The notes under the pieces: model-generated
What the model saw: only the letters and a program-made list of their open reading frames with translations
Told to the model about the DNA's origin: nothing
Database searches by the model: none
Translations under genes and position numbers: made by a program
Shown: one piece after another, positions 51,226 through 59,456 of the stretch
Layout: every line of letters starts with the position of its first letter
Numbering within the stretch: position 1 is the stretch's first letter
Assembly (NCBI GenBank): GCA_024226315.1
Contig: JAAELT010000210.1
Coordinates: 1 to 64,000 of the forward strand
Direction: 5' to 3'
DNA: 64,000 bases
DNA from: a bacterium
GTDB taxonomy: Bacteria; Acidobacteriota; Thermoanaerobaculia; Multivoradales; J023

Positions 51226-51443
51226 AGGCTCGCCCCCTCCGCGGCTCCGGACTCGCGATGGTGGTGGATATGACCGCCGTCATGACGAGGGCCGGCCGGC
51301 CGTATGCTAAGATCTCGGTCAGGTTTCTTTTCAGCAGCTGGAACATCAGACAGGCTGCGGCGGTAAACAGACTGCAGGTCGGACGACCGTTTGGCCGGTG
51401 CCGAGCGGTTTGCGTGGCAGCAAAAGGTGGGTGGATCTCGGAT
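51226..51443. other. Gap before the tail module
   Basis: 218 bases between the patatin stop and the first tail gene. TATGCT near 51303 could be a -10 box, but no -35 box sits at proper distance. No terminator is evident. Confidence 0.25.
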
Positions 51444-51863
51444 ATGTCCGATTGGTCGGATCTCCTCCAGATTCTGGTCAACGGCGTCGACGCGGTGGTC
51501 GGCTTGAGCCAGTCCTCGCAGTTGTTCGACGCCGAGAACCTGCCGTCCTCACCGGTCGGCGGCACCTTCTGCGTCGAGCTCGAGACCGCCAACGACCTCG
51601 GCGACCGCCGGCCGTCGCGCATTCGCGCGCGCCACACCGTGCGGGTGCGGCTGCTCCACCAGCTCGCCTCCGCGGGTCACCTGGCCGGCCAGAAGTCGGC
51701 CCTCGACGCGGAGATGGCGGTGGTCGAGGCGCTCCTGGGCACGGACAGCCCACTGGTCGACGCCGCGCGCTACGTGGGCTCGTCGCGCGCCGTCGCCGAA
51801 GGCCGGCAATACCTCGTCAGCACTCTCGAGTTCCAGATCGATCAACTTCTGGAGGTCAACTGA
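51444..51863 (+). CDS. Phage tail terminator-like protein
   Basis: A 139-residue protein with the size, position and pattern of a tail completion/terminator (gpU-like) protein: SDWSDLLQILVNGVDAVVGL, GTFCVELETANDLGDRRPSR, HTVRVRLLHQLASAG and a final FQIDQLLEVN. Such proteins cap the tail tube at the head-proximal end. It is immediately upstream of the tube gene, whose start overlaps its stop (TGATG), as in many siphophages. The frame extends upstream to 51258 without phage-like sequence. Confidence 0.6.
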   Translation: MSDWSDLLQILVNGVDAVVGLSQSSQLFDAENLPSSPVGGTFCVELETANDLGDRRPSRIRARHTVRVRLLHQLASAGHLAGQKSALDAEMAVVEALLGTDSPLVDAARYVGSSRAVAEGRQYLVSTLEFQIDQLLEVN

Positions 51864-51980
51864 TGGCAACCCCGAAGAAAGGGGCGGCGAAGAAACGCCC
51901 CGCCAGCTCGCGTAAACGTCGTTCCCGGTCGGCGGCCGGAAAAGCAACCACGCCCTCACGGGCCTCGAGAACAAGGAGAG
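51851..51980 (+). promoter_or_regulatory. Two ribosome sites for the tail tube gene
   Basis: GGAGGT (51851-51856) precedes ATG 51863 and AAGGAGAG (51973-51980) precedes the in-frame ATG 51986 by 5 bases. Both are good sites, so long and short forms of the tube protein may be made. Confidence 0.5.
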
Positions 51981-52465
51981 AGATCATGAGCGTCTCGACA
52001 ATCGTCAAAACCAAGCGCGACGGCACCCTCACCGTGTCGGGCAACCTGGCCGACCAGTCACTGACCGTCGCTTTCGAGGCGGGTGACTTCCAGGTCCAGA
52101 TTCCCGGACCGGCGGTCAACGTCTTCCTCGACCGCGGCCAGCTCGGGACCACCCCCAGCCTGCGCTACGGCGACGACCAGCCGATCACCGGCTCGTTCAC
52201 CGCCTACCTGCGGGACCTGACCGACGGCGCCGAGGCGACCCTCGAGGGAATCATCACCAACAGCGGCAAGGCGACCGAGTGGGAGTCCACTCTCGGCGAC
52301 GGCGCCAAGGTCCAGACCTACAAGATCCTGTGGACGATCGCCGACGACGCCGATCACACATTGGAGCTCGACCACTGCGTGATCACCGGCAGCCTGGGCG
52401 AGGGGGATCCGGACACCGTGTCGCTCACCTTCACCAGCTACCAGTCCTACCCCACCGTGGCCTGA
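51863..52465 (+). CDS. Tail tube protein with basic N-terminal extension
   Basis: A 200-residue product from ATG 51863, or 159 residues from ATG 51986. From the second start the sequence (MSVSTIVKTKRDGTLTVSG, VAFEAGDFQVQIPGPAVNVF, TYKILWTIADDADHTLELDH) looks like a siphophage major tail tube/tail protein. The extra 41 residues of the long form are almost all Lys, Arg, Ser, Ala and Thr and resemble a nucleic-acid-binding tail rather than a tube domain. Both starts have strong ribosome sites. The chaperone gene follows after 18 bases. Confidence 0.65.
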   Translation: MATPKKGAAKKRPASSRKRRSRSAAGKATTPSRASRTRREIMSVSTIVKTKRDGTLTVSGNLADQSLTVAFEAGDFQVQIPGPAVNVFLDRGQLGTTPSLRYGDDQPITGSFTAYLRDLTDGAEATLEGIITNSGKATEWESTLGDGAKVQTYKILWTIADDADHTLELDHCVITGSLGEGDPDTVSLTFTSYQSYPTVA

Positions 52466-52483
52466 GCGGACCGGAGAGCGTCG

Positions 52484-52999
52484 ATGAAGAAACGCGACGT
52501 GCCGAAGGAGGTCCCCGATCGGCGACCTTTCTTCGTGGTCGAGATCGAGGATCTCGACCCCCATCACATGCGGATCCCGTCACCCGCCAGGTCGAGCCAG
52601 CTGCTCAAGGCCCTGCGCGACGCGCACCTGGAAGAGGGGCTGGAGCTCAACCTCGAGACCGCCGAGGAGTCGCTCGAAGACATCACCGCGCTCCAGGGGG
52701 CCGTGATCGGCACCTCCTGGGCACACCGGGAGCTGGAGCTCGAGACCCGCAGAAGGGAGTTCGAGAACCTGCTCGACTACGGCACCGCCGTCTACGAGGA
52801 GCTGTGGGACGAGGGCTACACCATGACCCAGACCTCGCAGCTGTGGGCGCGCTGCGTCGAGCGACTGGTCGGCGACTTCATCAGCGAGAAGGAGGTGCTC
52901 GACCGCATGGGTTTTACCAAGGGGAGGGCGCCTACGCCTACGCCGCCCTCGACATCGGAGTCCGCTACTGCCGAGACCCCTGGGTCTGGCAACGCCTGA
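52484..52999 (+). CDS. Tail assembly chaperone, zero-frame product (gpG-like)
   Basis: A 171-residue acidic, helical protein between the tube and tape-measure genes, the standard place of the tail assembly chaperone. Visible parts: FFVVEIEDLDPHHMRIPSPA, LRDAHLEEGLELNLETAEES and LWDEGYTMTQTSQLWARCVE. The zero frame passes over the slippery GGGTTTT at 52909-52915 and ends 84 bases later with a low-complexity Pro/Ser/Thr tail, as zero-frame chaperones often do. Chaperones of this kind coat the tape measure protein during tail assembly. Confidence 0.66.
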   Translation: MKKRDVPKEVPDRRPFFVVEIEDLDPHHMRIPSPARSSQLLKALRDAHLEEGLELNLETAEESLEDITALQGAVIGTSWAHRELELETRRREFENLLDYGTAVYEELWDEGYTMTQTSQLWARCVERLVGDFISEKEVLDRMGFTKGRAPTPTPPSTSESATAETPGSGNA

Positions 53000-53202
53000 G
53001 CCGGGAGCAGCGCTTGGATCTCATGGCGTATTGGCGCATGGAGCAGAAAGCCGCTTCGCGCGTCGCGGACTCCGGCGGCCGCCGCGCGCAAGCGGCGCCG
53101 CGCACCTCCCCGAAGCTCGATCCACGAGCACAGCAGGAATGGGCGCGCCGCACGGGCAGCCCACGAGGAGCCATCGACTGGTGGCTCGATCGCGATAACT
53201 GA
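52484..53202 (+). CDS. Tail assembly chaperone, -1 frameshift product (gpGT-like)
   Basis: If ribosomes slip back one base on GGGTTTT, translation leaves the zero frame after residue 144 (base 52915 is read twice) and continues in the -1 frame: YQGEGAYAYAALDIGVRYCR onward to WWLDRDN and a stop at 53200-53202, 239 residues in all. The extension (WVWQRLSREQRLDLMAYWRM and more) is protein-like and ends 8 bases before the tape-measure start. In lambda the GT extension recruits the tube protein to the tape measure. The extension has no start codon or ribosome site of its own. Confidence 0.7.
52909..52950 (+). promoter_or_regulatory. Programmed -1 ribosomal frameshift signal
   Basis: The heptamer G-GGT-TTT (52909-52915) fits X-XXY-YYZ in the zero frame; both tRNAs can re-pair on GGG-TTT. 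Eight bases downstream, GAGGGCG (52924-52930) and CGCCCTC (52944-52950) form a perfect 7-bp stem with a 13-base loop, the usual stimulator spacing. Confidence 0.75.
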
Positions 53203-53210
53203 GGATCGTC

Positions 53211-56063
53211 TTGGCCGAGAAGCTTTCGCTCTCCGACGTCGCCGGGCTCGACAAGGCCCTGAAAGCGGTCGAGAAGTCCCTCGGCCAGCTGCAGGGCACG
53301 GCCACCGGCGCCGCCGCGGCGCTCGAAGGCCTGGCGGGCGTCCAGCAACAGGTCGTCGACGTCCAGCTCGACCAGGCGCTCGATTCGGTCAACACCGCCC
53401 TCGAAGCCCTGGGAGGCCGTACCGAGGCGGCGAGCGAGGCCATGCAGGCGCTCGCCGAGGGCCAGAAGGAGGTGTCCTCGGCGGAGCTCGAAAAGGAGCT
53501 CGAGAAGTCGGCGGATGCGGTCGCGGAGCTGACCGACACGGTCGCGGACGCCGAAGAAGAGGACATCTTCCAGTGGCTCGGCAAGCAGCTGAAGCCGTAC
53601 CGGGATCAGGCCAACAGGGAGCTCGATGCCCTCGCCGACGACGTCAACGGCACGGTCGAGGAGATCGCTCAGGAGCTCGTCGACGGTCTGCGCAGCGGCG
53701 TGGAGGCGAGCGGCGTCCCGCTGGTGGAGCTTGCCGACGGGTTCCGCGACTTCGTCCGCCAGGCCGACGAGGCGATGACCAGCGCCCGCGAGACTGTCTC
53801 CGGGGCGATGGAGTCCATCCAGTCGTTCCCCGCGGAGACGGCCGAGCAGTGGCAGGAGGCCGGGGTGCCGCTCAAACAGCTGGGCGTTACCTACCGCAAG
53901 TTCCGGGAACGGGTCTCCGAGGAGATGAGCGCGGTCTCCGAATCGATGGGCTCGGTCGCCGGCTCGATCAAGAGCTCGATCGACTCCGCGGCCGGCGCCG
54001 TCCAGGGGTTCGGCAACGACGCGGTGGACGCTCTCGGACCGGCGCAGGAGATCTTCGATTCCGCGGGGATCCCGGTCAGCAGCCTGACCGGGAAGGTCGA
54101 CAAGCTCAAACCGCTGCTCGCCGGCCTGGCGTCACCCGCCGGCGCGGTGGTGGTCGGCTTCGCCGCAGTCACTGCCGGCGCCTACATGACCGGCAAGGCG
54201 TTGGTCGACGTGGTGGCCGCCGCCGACGAGCTCTACGCCAACCTGGTGCCGCTGCAGGACATCCAGGGCTTCCAGCCGATCGCGTCGGAAGACCTGAGCG
54301 CGATCCAGAACACCAACGCCGCCTTCGCCGGCATGCAGCAGGTCTTCGACCAGCTGGTGGTCACCTTCGCCGCCGAGGTGGCTCCCTACATGGAGCAGGT
54401 CGCCAACCTGACCCTGCGCCTGGGGCTTATGTTCCTGGACGCCGTGCGCAATGTCGCGGCCGGCAAGGACATGGTCAAGGAATTCGCCGTCGCCGTGGTG
54501 AAGAACTTCGACCTGTTCCTGTTTCCGCCGATCGGCCAGGCGATTCGGCTGCTCGGCCTGCTCGACAGCGCGGTCAGCGGGCTGACCGGTGTCGAGACCC
54601 CCCTGGGCGACGTGCTCCAGGCGTACGACGACCTCAAGACCTCGATGGCCGAAAAGGTCGTCGAGGGCACCTTCGGCGCCGCCGGCGACGCTCTGGGATA
54701 CCTCGACGACGCCACCAAGGATTACGCCGGCACGGCGAACGAGCTGATCGCACACAACCGCGAGAACCTCGCCTCTACCCAGGCCCTGAAGGGCGCCCAG
54801 GAGTCGTTGGCCTCGGTGATCGCGGAGATGGCCAAGATCCAGCAGGACTCCAGCGAAGATCAGCGGTCCGAGATGAAGAAGCTCGACGACGAGTACCAGA
54901 AGCGAATCGACCGGCTCAAAGAGCTGCGCAAGGAGGCGAAGAACAACGCCGAGGCGGAGAAGCAGTACATCGAGTCGGTCGCTGAGGTGGAGGACTGGCA
55001 CAAACGCGAGAAGAAGAAGCTGGAAGAGGCCGAGAAAGCGCGCCTGGCGGAGGCGAAGGCCGGACAGCAGGACTACAAGGACTATCTCGCGGACGTCCTG
55101 AGCGAGGCGACGGCGCACGAGAGGGACGAGTACACCCTCCGCAAGGAAGCTGCGAAGAAAGCAGCACAAGAGAAGCTCGATGCCCTGAAGGAAGAAACGG
55201 AAGCACGCCGCGAGCTCGGCGAGCTCACCGAAGAGGAAATACGAGCTCGCGCCGCCGCCGAGGTAGCGATCCGGGAAGAGCTTCAGGAGGAGCTCAAGGA
55301 GATCGACGATGAGGCAAGAAAAGCGCAGAAAGCCAAAGACGAAGAAGAAGCCGAAAGGAAAAAGGAGCAGGCCAAGAAGCTGATCGAGGGTGCCCTGACG
55401 TTCGCCGAGACCGTCTCGGACGCCATCGCGGACATTGCCGACATGGAGCTGGAACGGCGGTCGGAGAACATCGAGGAATTGCAGAAGAAGCTCGAGGAGG
55501 GTGGAGAGAACCTGACCGCTGCCGAGAAGGCCCAGCTCGAGAAGCGGATCCAGAAAGAGAAGGAAGCTGCACTGTCAGCTTTCCGCGTCAAACAGGCGAT
55601 GGCGCTGGTCGATCTCGCCATCGCGACCATCGTCGCCTCCATGGCGGCGTTTCAGCTCGGTCCGCTACCCGGGGCGATCGCGTCGGCCGCGTTGATCGCC
55701 GCGGGTGCCGTCAGCGCCGCCCAGATCGCCTCCCAACAGCCGCCCCAGTTCTTCCGCGGCGGCATGATCGGCGGCGTCGGCCTGACGCCCGATCAGAGCT
55801 ACCTGGTGGCCGAGCGCGGCGAGGGGGTGCTGTCGCGCCAGGGAGTGGCGGCGGCCGGCGGGCCCGAGGGCGTGGCATCGCTCAACCGCGGCGGAGGTTC
55901 ACCGCAGGTGATCGTCGTGCAGCAGGTCTACGGCCACCGCGTGTTCGACGCCTTCGTGCAGGACAACCTGCAGCGCTCCGGGCCCCTGGGCAAGGCCCTG
56001 CGCCGTGGCCGCCGGGCGGGGCGTGGGCCGCGCCGCGTGCGGGCGCACAAGGGGTCGCTCTAG
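53211..56063 (+). CDS. Tape measure protein
   Basis: A 950-residue tail length-determining protein. The N-terminal third is Ala/Glu/Val-rich helix; a hydrophobic segment lies at ~300-345 (SPAGAVVVGFAAVTAGAYMT), long charged coiled coils at ~540-780 and a second hydrophobic block at ~795-845 (PGAIASAALIAAGAVSAAQI). The end has the typical tape-measure tail RGGMIGGVGLTPDQSYLVAE. With ~0.15 nm per residue the tail would be about 140 nm long. It starts at TTG (53211) after GAGG, directly following the frameshifted chaperone stop. No lysozyme-like domain is seen. Confidence 0.84.
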   Translation: MAEKLSLSDVAGLDKALKAVEKSLGQLQGTATGAAAALEGLAGVQQQVVDVQLDQALDSVNTALEALGGRTEAASEAMQALAEGQKEVSSAELEKELEKSADAVAELTDTVADAEEEDIFQWLGKQLKPYRDQANRELDALADDVNGTVEEIAQELVDGLRSGVEASGVPLVELADGFRDFVRQADEAMTSARETVSGAMESIQSFPAETAEQWQEAGVPLKQLGVTYRKFRERVSEEMSAVSESMGSVAGSIKSSIDSAAGAVQGFGNDAVDALGPAQEIFDSAGIPVSSLTGKVDKLKPLLAGLASPAGAVVVGFAAVTAGAYMTGKALVDVVAAADELYANLVPLQDIQGFQPIASEDLSAIQNTNAAFAGMQQVFDQLVVTFAAEVAPYMEQVANLTLRLGLMFLDAVRNVAAGKDMVKEFAVAVVKNFDLFLFPPIGQAIRLLGLLDSAVSGLTGVETPLGDVLQAYDDLKTSMAEKVVEGTFGAAGDALGYLDDATKDYAGTANELIAHNRENLASTQALKGAQESLASVIAEMAKIQQDSSEDQRSEMKKLDDEYQKRIDRLKELRKEAKNNAEAEKQYIESVAEVEDWHKREKKKLEEAEKARLAEAKAGQQDYKDYLADVLSEATAHERDEYTLRKEAAKKAAQEKLDALKEETEARRELGELTEEEIRARAAAEVAIREELQEELKEIDDEARKAQKAKDEEEAERKKEQAKKLIEGALTFAETVSDAIADIADMELERRSENIEELQKKLEEGGENLTAAEKAQLEKRIQKEKEAALSAFRVKQAMALVDLAIATIVASMAAFQLGPLPGAIASAALIAAGAVSAAQIASQQPPQFFRGGMIGGVGLTPDQSYLVAERGEGVLSRQGVAAAGGPEGVASLNRGGGSPQVIVVQQVYGHRVFDAFVQDNLQRSGPLGKALRRGRRAGRGPRRVRAHKGSL

Positions 56064-56087
56064 GGCCGTCGCCGGGATCGAGGCGCG

Positions 56088-59000
56088 ATGGGCAACGACG
56101 TCACCGAAGAGCGGAGCTACCGAGGTCTGCTGATCCCTGACCACCGGCTCGACGCCAACTCCTTCTGGCCGGAGCAGAGCAGCTACGACCAGGCCGGCCC
56201 GGGTCCCGGGGTGCCGGTGGCCGAGCGCGACACCGAGATGGTGCTCGAAGCCGTGGGCGGCGAGCCGGAGGGCGACGGCCTCGAGATCCGCACCCTGCGC
56301 GGTGGCCACCCCGGCCCGTTCGGAGCGAGCTTCGCCTGGCGCCGGGTCGGCGAGCAGGAGTGGCGCGGTTGGGACGCCCCGCGCGCCGTCTCCGGCTGGG
56401 AGAGCTTGATCGGCGTGCCGCAATTCGACGGCTTCCGCCACCCGTGCGCGCTCACCCTGTCCGACGACCGGATCCTGGTGGTCTACGACCACGGCAACGT
56501 CCCCGGCTCGAGCCGGGTCCACGCGGGTTTGAGGAGTCTGGACGGCTCCTGGAGCTGGCAAGACGTCTATGGCGAGAAGAAGAACGGCAATCACTCTCTC
56601 CACCCTTGTCTGGTCGCCCTGCCGTCCGGGGCGGTGCTGTTGCTCCACCTGGTGCACCGGGAGGCTTCGTCGCAGGTGCGCGTGCACCGCGACGCCTCGG
56701 GGGCGGGGGCCTGGGAGTTGGCCAGCCGGTTCGCCCTGACCGCGCCTCTGCTCCGGGACATCCACAGGACCAAGCGGATACGGGCGGCCTATCGAGACGG
56801 TGAGATTCTGCTGCTGGTCTGGTCCACCAAGGACGATGGCCGCGAGTACCTGGCGCAGTTCGTCTCCGACGACCTCGGCAGCACCTTCCACTACGTCAGC
56901 AGCGTGCGCGGCGGCTTCCCCGACCTGGTGGTCAGCGGCGGCCGTTTCCTGGTCGCCTACATCAATCACAAGACCGGGGCGCCGGTATTCCGGCGCCTGG
57001 GCTCCGCCGTCGAACCGCTCGCCCAGGGCCGGGAGAGGAGCTTCGCGGACGTCGCCTCACTGGGTGACGTGGCCGCCGGCCTGGGCCTGGACGTGGAGAC
57101 CGGCTACGTCCAACAATTCACCCAGGGCGACATGGCGCTGGCTGTCGACGACGACGGCGCCGCCTACGCGCTCTTCGCCAGGCAGGACAGCGGCTCGCTG
57201 AGGCCCGGCCTGATGGTGCGGTCGACCGACGGCGGCGAGACCTGGCGGGCGCCGCGGTCCGGGACCGCCGTCGAGGGCGCCTGGTGGAGCACCGAGCACC
57301 TGGGGGCCGACAGACCCACCGGCTACTGCGCGACCTTCCAGCGTGGCCGGCTGGTGTTGTTCCACGGCTGGGATCCGAGCGCGCCCTTCAGCCGCTCGCT
57401 GTGCGCGCTGTACCTCGGGGGGTATTCCACCGTCACCCTGCCGCCGCTGAGCACCTTCCAGGCCGCCTCCCACCAGGCCGGGTGGACCTGCAACTGGCTG
57501 GCCTCCGACCCCCCTGACGAGGGCACCTGGCAGCTGTCCACCGGCTCCCCGACGCCGAGCCACACGATGGAGCACGGACGGCTGAAGCAGCTCACCGGCA
57601 GCGGCGAGTCGATCCACTGTTTCCGGGGCGTAGCGAGTAGCCTCGAGCGCGGGTTGATTGTCCGCTTTGCGGTCGACGTGGCGCAGGGCACGGCCTCCGT
57701 CGTGCTCCACAACGACACCGCGACGGCTGACGAGCACTACCGGATCGAGATCGAGATCGTGTCGGGGAGGTTGACCGTCCACGACCGGGGCACCACAGTG
57801 GCGACCCTCGGCCGGGCCACCGGCGGCGCGGTGCCGCCTCCCGTCGCCACCACCAATCCGACCCGAGTTCTGGCCTCGAACGTCCTGGTCCAGTCGGCGG
57901 CCGGCCGCGGTGTTCAGGTGCTCGCCGCGCTGCGCGGCGCCTCGGCTCAGGTCTGGGCTCGCCCCAACGACACCGGCGAAGATCGCCGATGGACGTTGCT
58001 GGTCTCCGCCGACGATCTCGGCGGGGGCGCCGCCGAGAAGACCGAGTCCTATGTGCGCTGGGGAAGCGGCGCCAGCTCGGAGGTGTACTGGACCGAGTTT
58101 CATCTCAGCTACGGCGCCGACACGGGCACGCAGATCGTCGACGCCACCACCGGCGCCACCGGCCTGTTCGCCCGCGCCTTCCCCACCTCGCCCATGCACG
58201 TTGCCGACGGCGTGCGCCTCACGGCGGTGGACGGACCCACTCGGCGAGGCGACACCTGGCGCATCGCCACGGCCTACCGGCATCCGATCCACAATGTCCT
58301 GCCGAGCGTCGCGCCCTCGCCGCGCCTGCCCTGGCGCTCGGCCGGTGCCGGCGAAGGAATGAGCATCGCCCTGCATCTGGGCGGTGGCAGCAACCAGCCG
58401 AGCTTCCTGGGCTCCGACCTTCTCGGCCTCTACCTCGACGGCATCAACTGGCGTCAGGCCATGCTGCAAGGGCTCGTTGCCGAAAGCTGGCTCGATCTAC
58501 AGGAGATCCGCGCCTACAGCGAGCTGGTGATGGAGCGTCACGGCAACGTGGTGACGCCCAGCGCCGACGCCGTCGCCTCGGGGCCGTATCTGCACTACGG
58601 CGAGCTCGTGGGTGGCAGCCTCGAGCTGGCAGGCGGCATCGTGCGGCGGATTGCCGGTAACACCGAAGGCAGTCTCCTGGCCCGAGGCCAGGGGCGCGTG
58701 GCGAGGATTTATCTCGACGGCATCGAGGGCGTCGAGCCGACAGCGTTGCCGTCCGCGCGTATCTGGTACCCGCGGGTGCTGGTGGTCAAGCCGCTGGGCG
58801 GACATCGCTACAGTGCCTTCCGGCTGGTGCTCCACCACGGCACGGAGACGGAGGATGTGCCGCCGCCAGCCGCCGGCTATTTCCAGATCGGCACCATGGC
58901 GCTGGGGCACGTGGCGCTCTTCGGCTGGGATTCCTCCCGGGGGCGGATCTTGTCGCGGCAGCCCAATGTCGAGCTCACCACCCAGACCGACGGGTCGCGC

Positions 59001-59441
59001 GGCAGCCGCCGGCTGGGACCGAGCCGGCGCGCCGTCGAGCTGGCCTGGGCCGAAGGGGTGGACGTGACGCCGGTGCAGGGCGAGGGAGCGCCCGACTACG
59101 TGCGCAGCTCGTGGTCCTACCTGGGCCAGCCGGCGGCCGCTCGCCACGATACCCCCTACCTGCTCGACGGCCTGCTGGACGCCCTCGACGGCCCTCACAC
59201 GCCCCTGGTCTACCTGCCCCGCGTACCGCTCGGCGAGCTCCCCGGCAGCGAGGGGGAGCCGGAGGAGGCGGAGGCCCCCGTGCCGTCCCAGCCCGAACCG
59301 ATGGTCTTCACCTGGCAGCGCGCCCGGGGCGCCATCTACGGCCGGCTGACCTCGCCGGTGCGCCTGGAGAGCGTGCTCGGCGAGGAAGAGTCCTCCGAGG
59401 TGATGCGGGTGGCGACGGTGACCATCGAGGAAGAAGTCTGA
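56088..59441 (+). CDS. Asp-box (sialidase-like) tail protein, copy 1
   Basis: A 1117-residue protein. The N-terminal ~400 residues carry sialidase/BNR-like blades with Asp-boxes, VSDDLGSTFHYV near 260 and RSTDGGETWRAP near 380. The middle (~470-750) looks like jelly-roll or lectin domains and the end is a further beta-rich region with a Glu/Pro-rich segment. It opens with RGLLIPDHRLDANSFWPEQS, which is almost repeated in the partial gene at 61367. Between tape measure and hub genes it should be a tail-tip or receptor-binding protein; sialidase activity is not shown, and the catalytic arginine triad cannot be assigned by eye. Confidence 0.66.
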   Translation: MGNDVTEERSYRGLLIPDHRLDANSFWPEQSSYDQAGPGPGVPVAERDTEMVLEAVGGEPEGDGLEIRTLRGGHPGPFGASFAWRRVGEQEWRGWDAPRAVSGWESLIGVPQFDGFRHPCALTLSDDRILVVYDHGNVPGSSRVHAGLRSLDGSWSWQDVYGEKKNGNHSLHPCLVALPSGAVLLLHLVHREASSQVRVHRDASGAGAWELASRFALTAPLLRDIHRTKRIRAAYRDGEILLLVWSTKDDGREYLAQFVSDDLGSTFHYVSSVRGGFPDLVVSGGRFLVAYINHKTGAPVFRRLGSAVEPLAQGRERSFADVASLGDVAAGLGLDVETGYVQQFTQGDMALAVDDDGAAYALFARQDSGSLRPGLMVRSTDGGETWRAPRSGTAVEGAWWSTEHLGADRPTGYCATFQRGRLVLFHGWDPSAPFSRSLCALYLGGYSTVTLPPLSTFQAASHQAGWTCNWLASDPPDEGTWQLSTGSPTPSHTMEHGRLKQLTGSGESIHCFRGVASSLERGLIVRFAVDVAQGTASVVLHNDTATADEHYRIEIEIVSGRLTVHDRGTTVATLGRATGGAVPPPVATTNPTRVLASNVLVQSAAGRGVQVLAALRGASAQVWARPNDTGEDRRWTLLVSADDLGGGAAEKTESYVRWGSGASSEVYWTEFHLSYGADTGTQIVDATTGATGLFARAFPTSPMHVADGVRLTAVDGPTRRGDTWRIATAYRHPIHNVLPSVAPSPRLPWRSAGAGEGMSIALHLGGGSNQPSFLGSDLLGLYLDGINWRQAMLQGLVAESWLDLQEIRAYSELVMERHGNVVTPSADAVASGPYLHYGELVGGSLELAGGIVRRIAGNTEGSLLARGQGRVARIYLDGIEGVEPTALPSARIWYPRVLVVKPLGGHRYSAFRLVLHHGTETEDVPPPAAGYFQIGTMALGHVALFGWDSSRGRILSRQPNVELTTQTDGSRGSRRLGPSRRAVELAWAEGVDVTPVQGEGAPDYVRSSWSYLGQPAAARHDTPYLLDGLLDALDGPHTPLVYLPRVPLGELPGSEGEPEEAEAPVPSQPEPMVFTWQRARGAIYGRLTSPVRLESVLGEEESSEVMRVATVTIEEEV

Positions 59442-59456
59442 AGCGATGAGGTCTTG

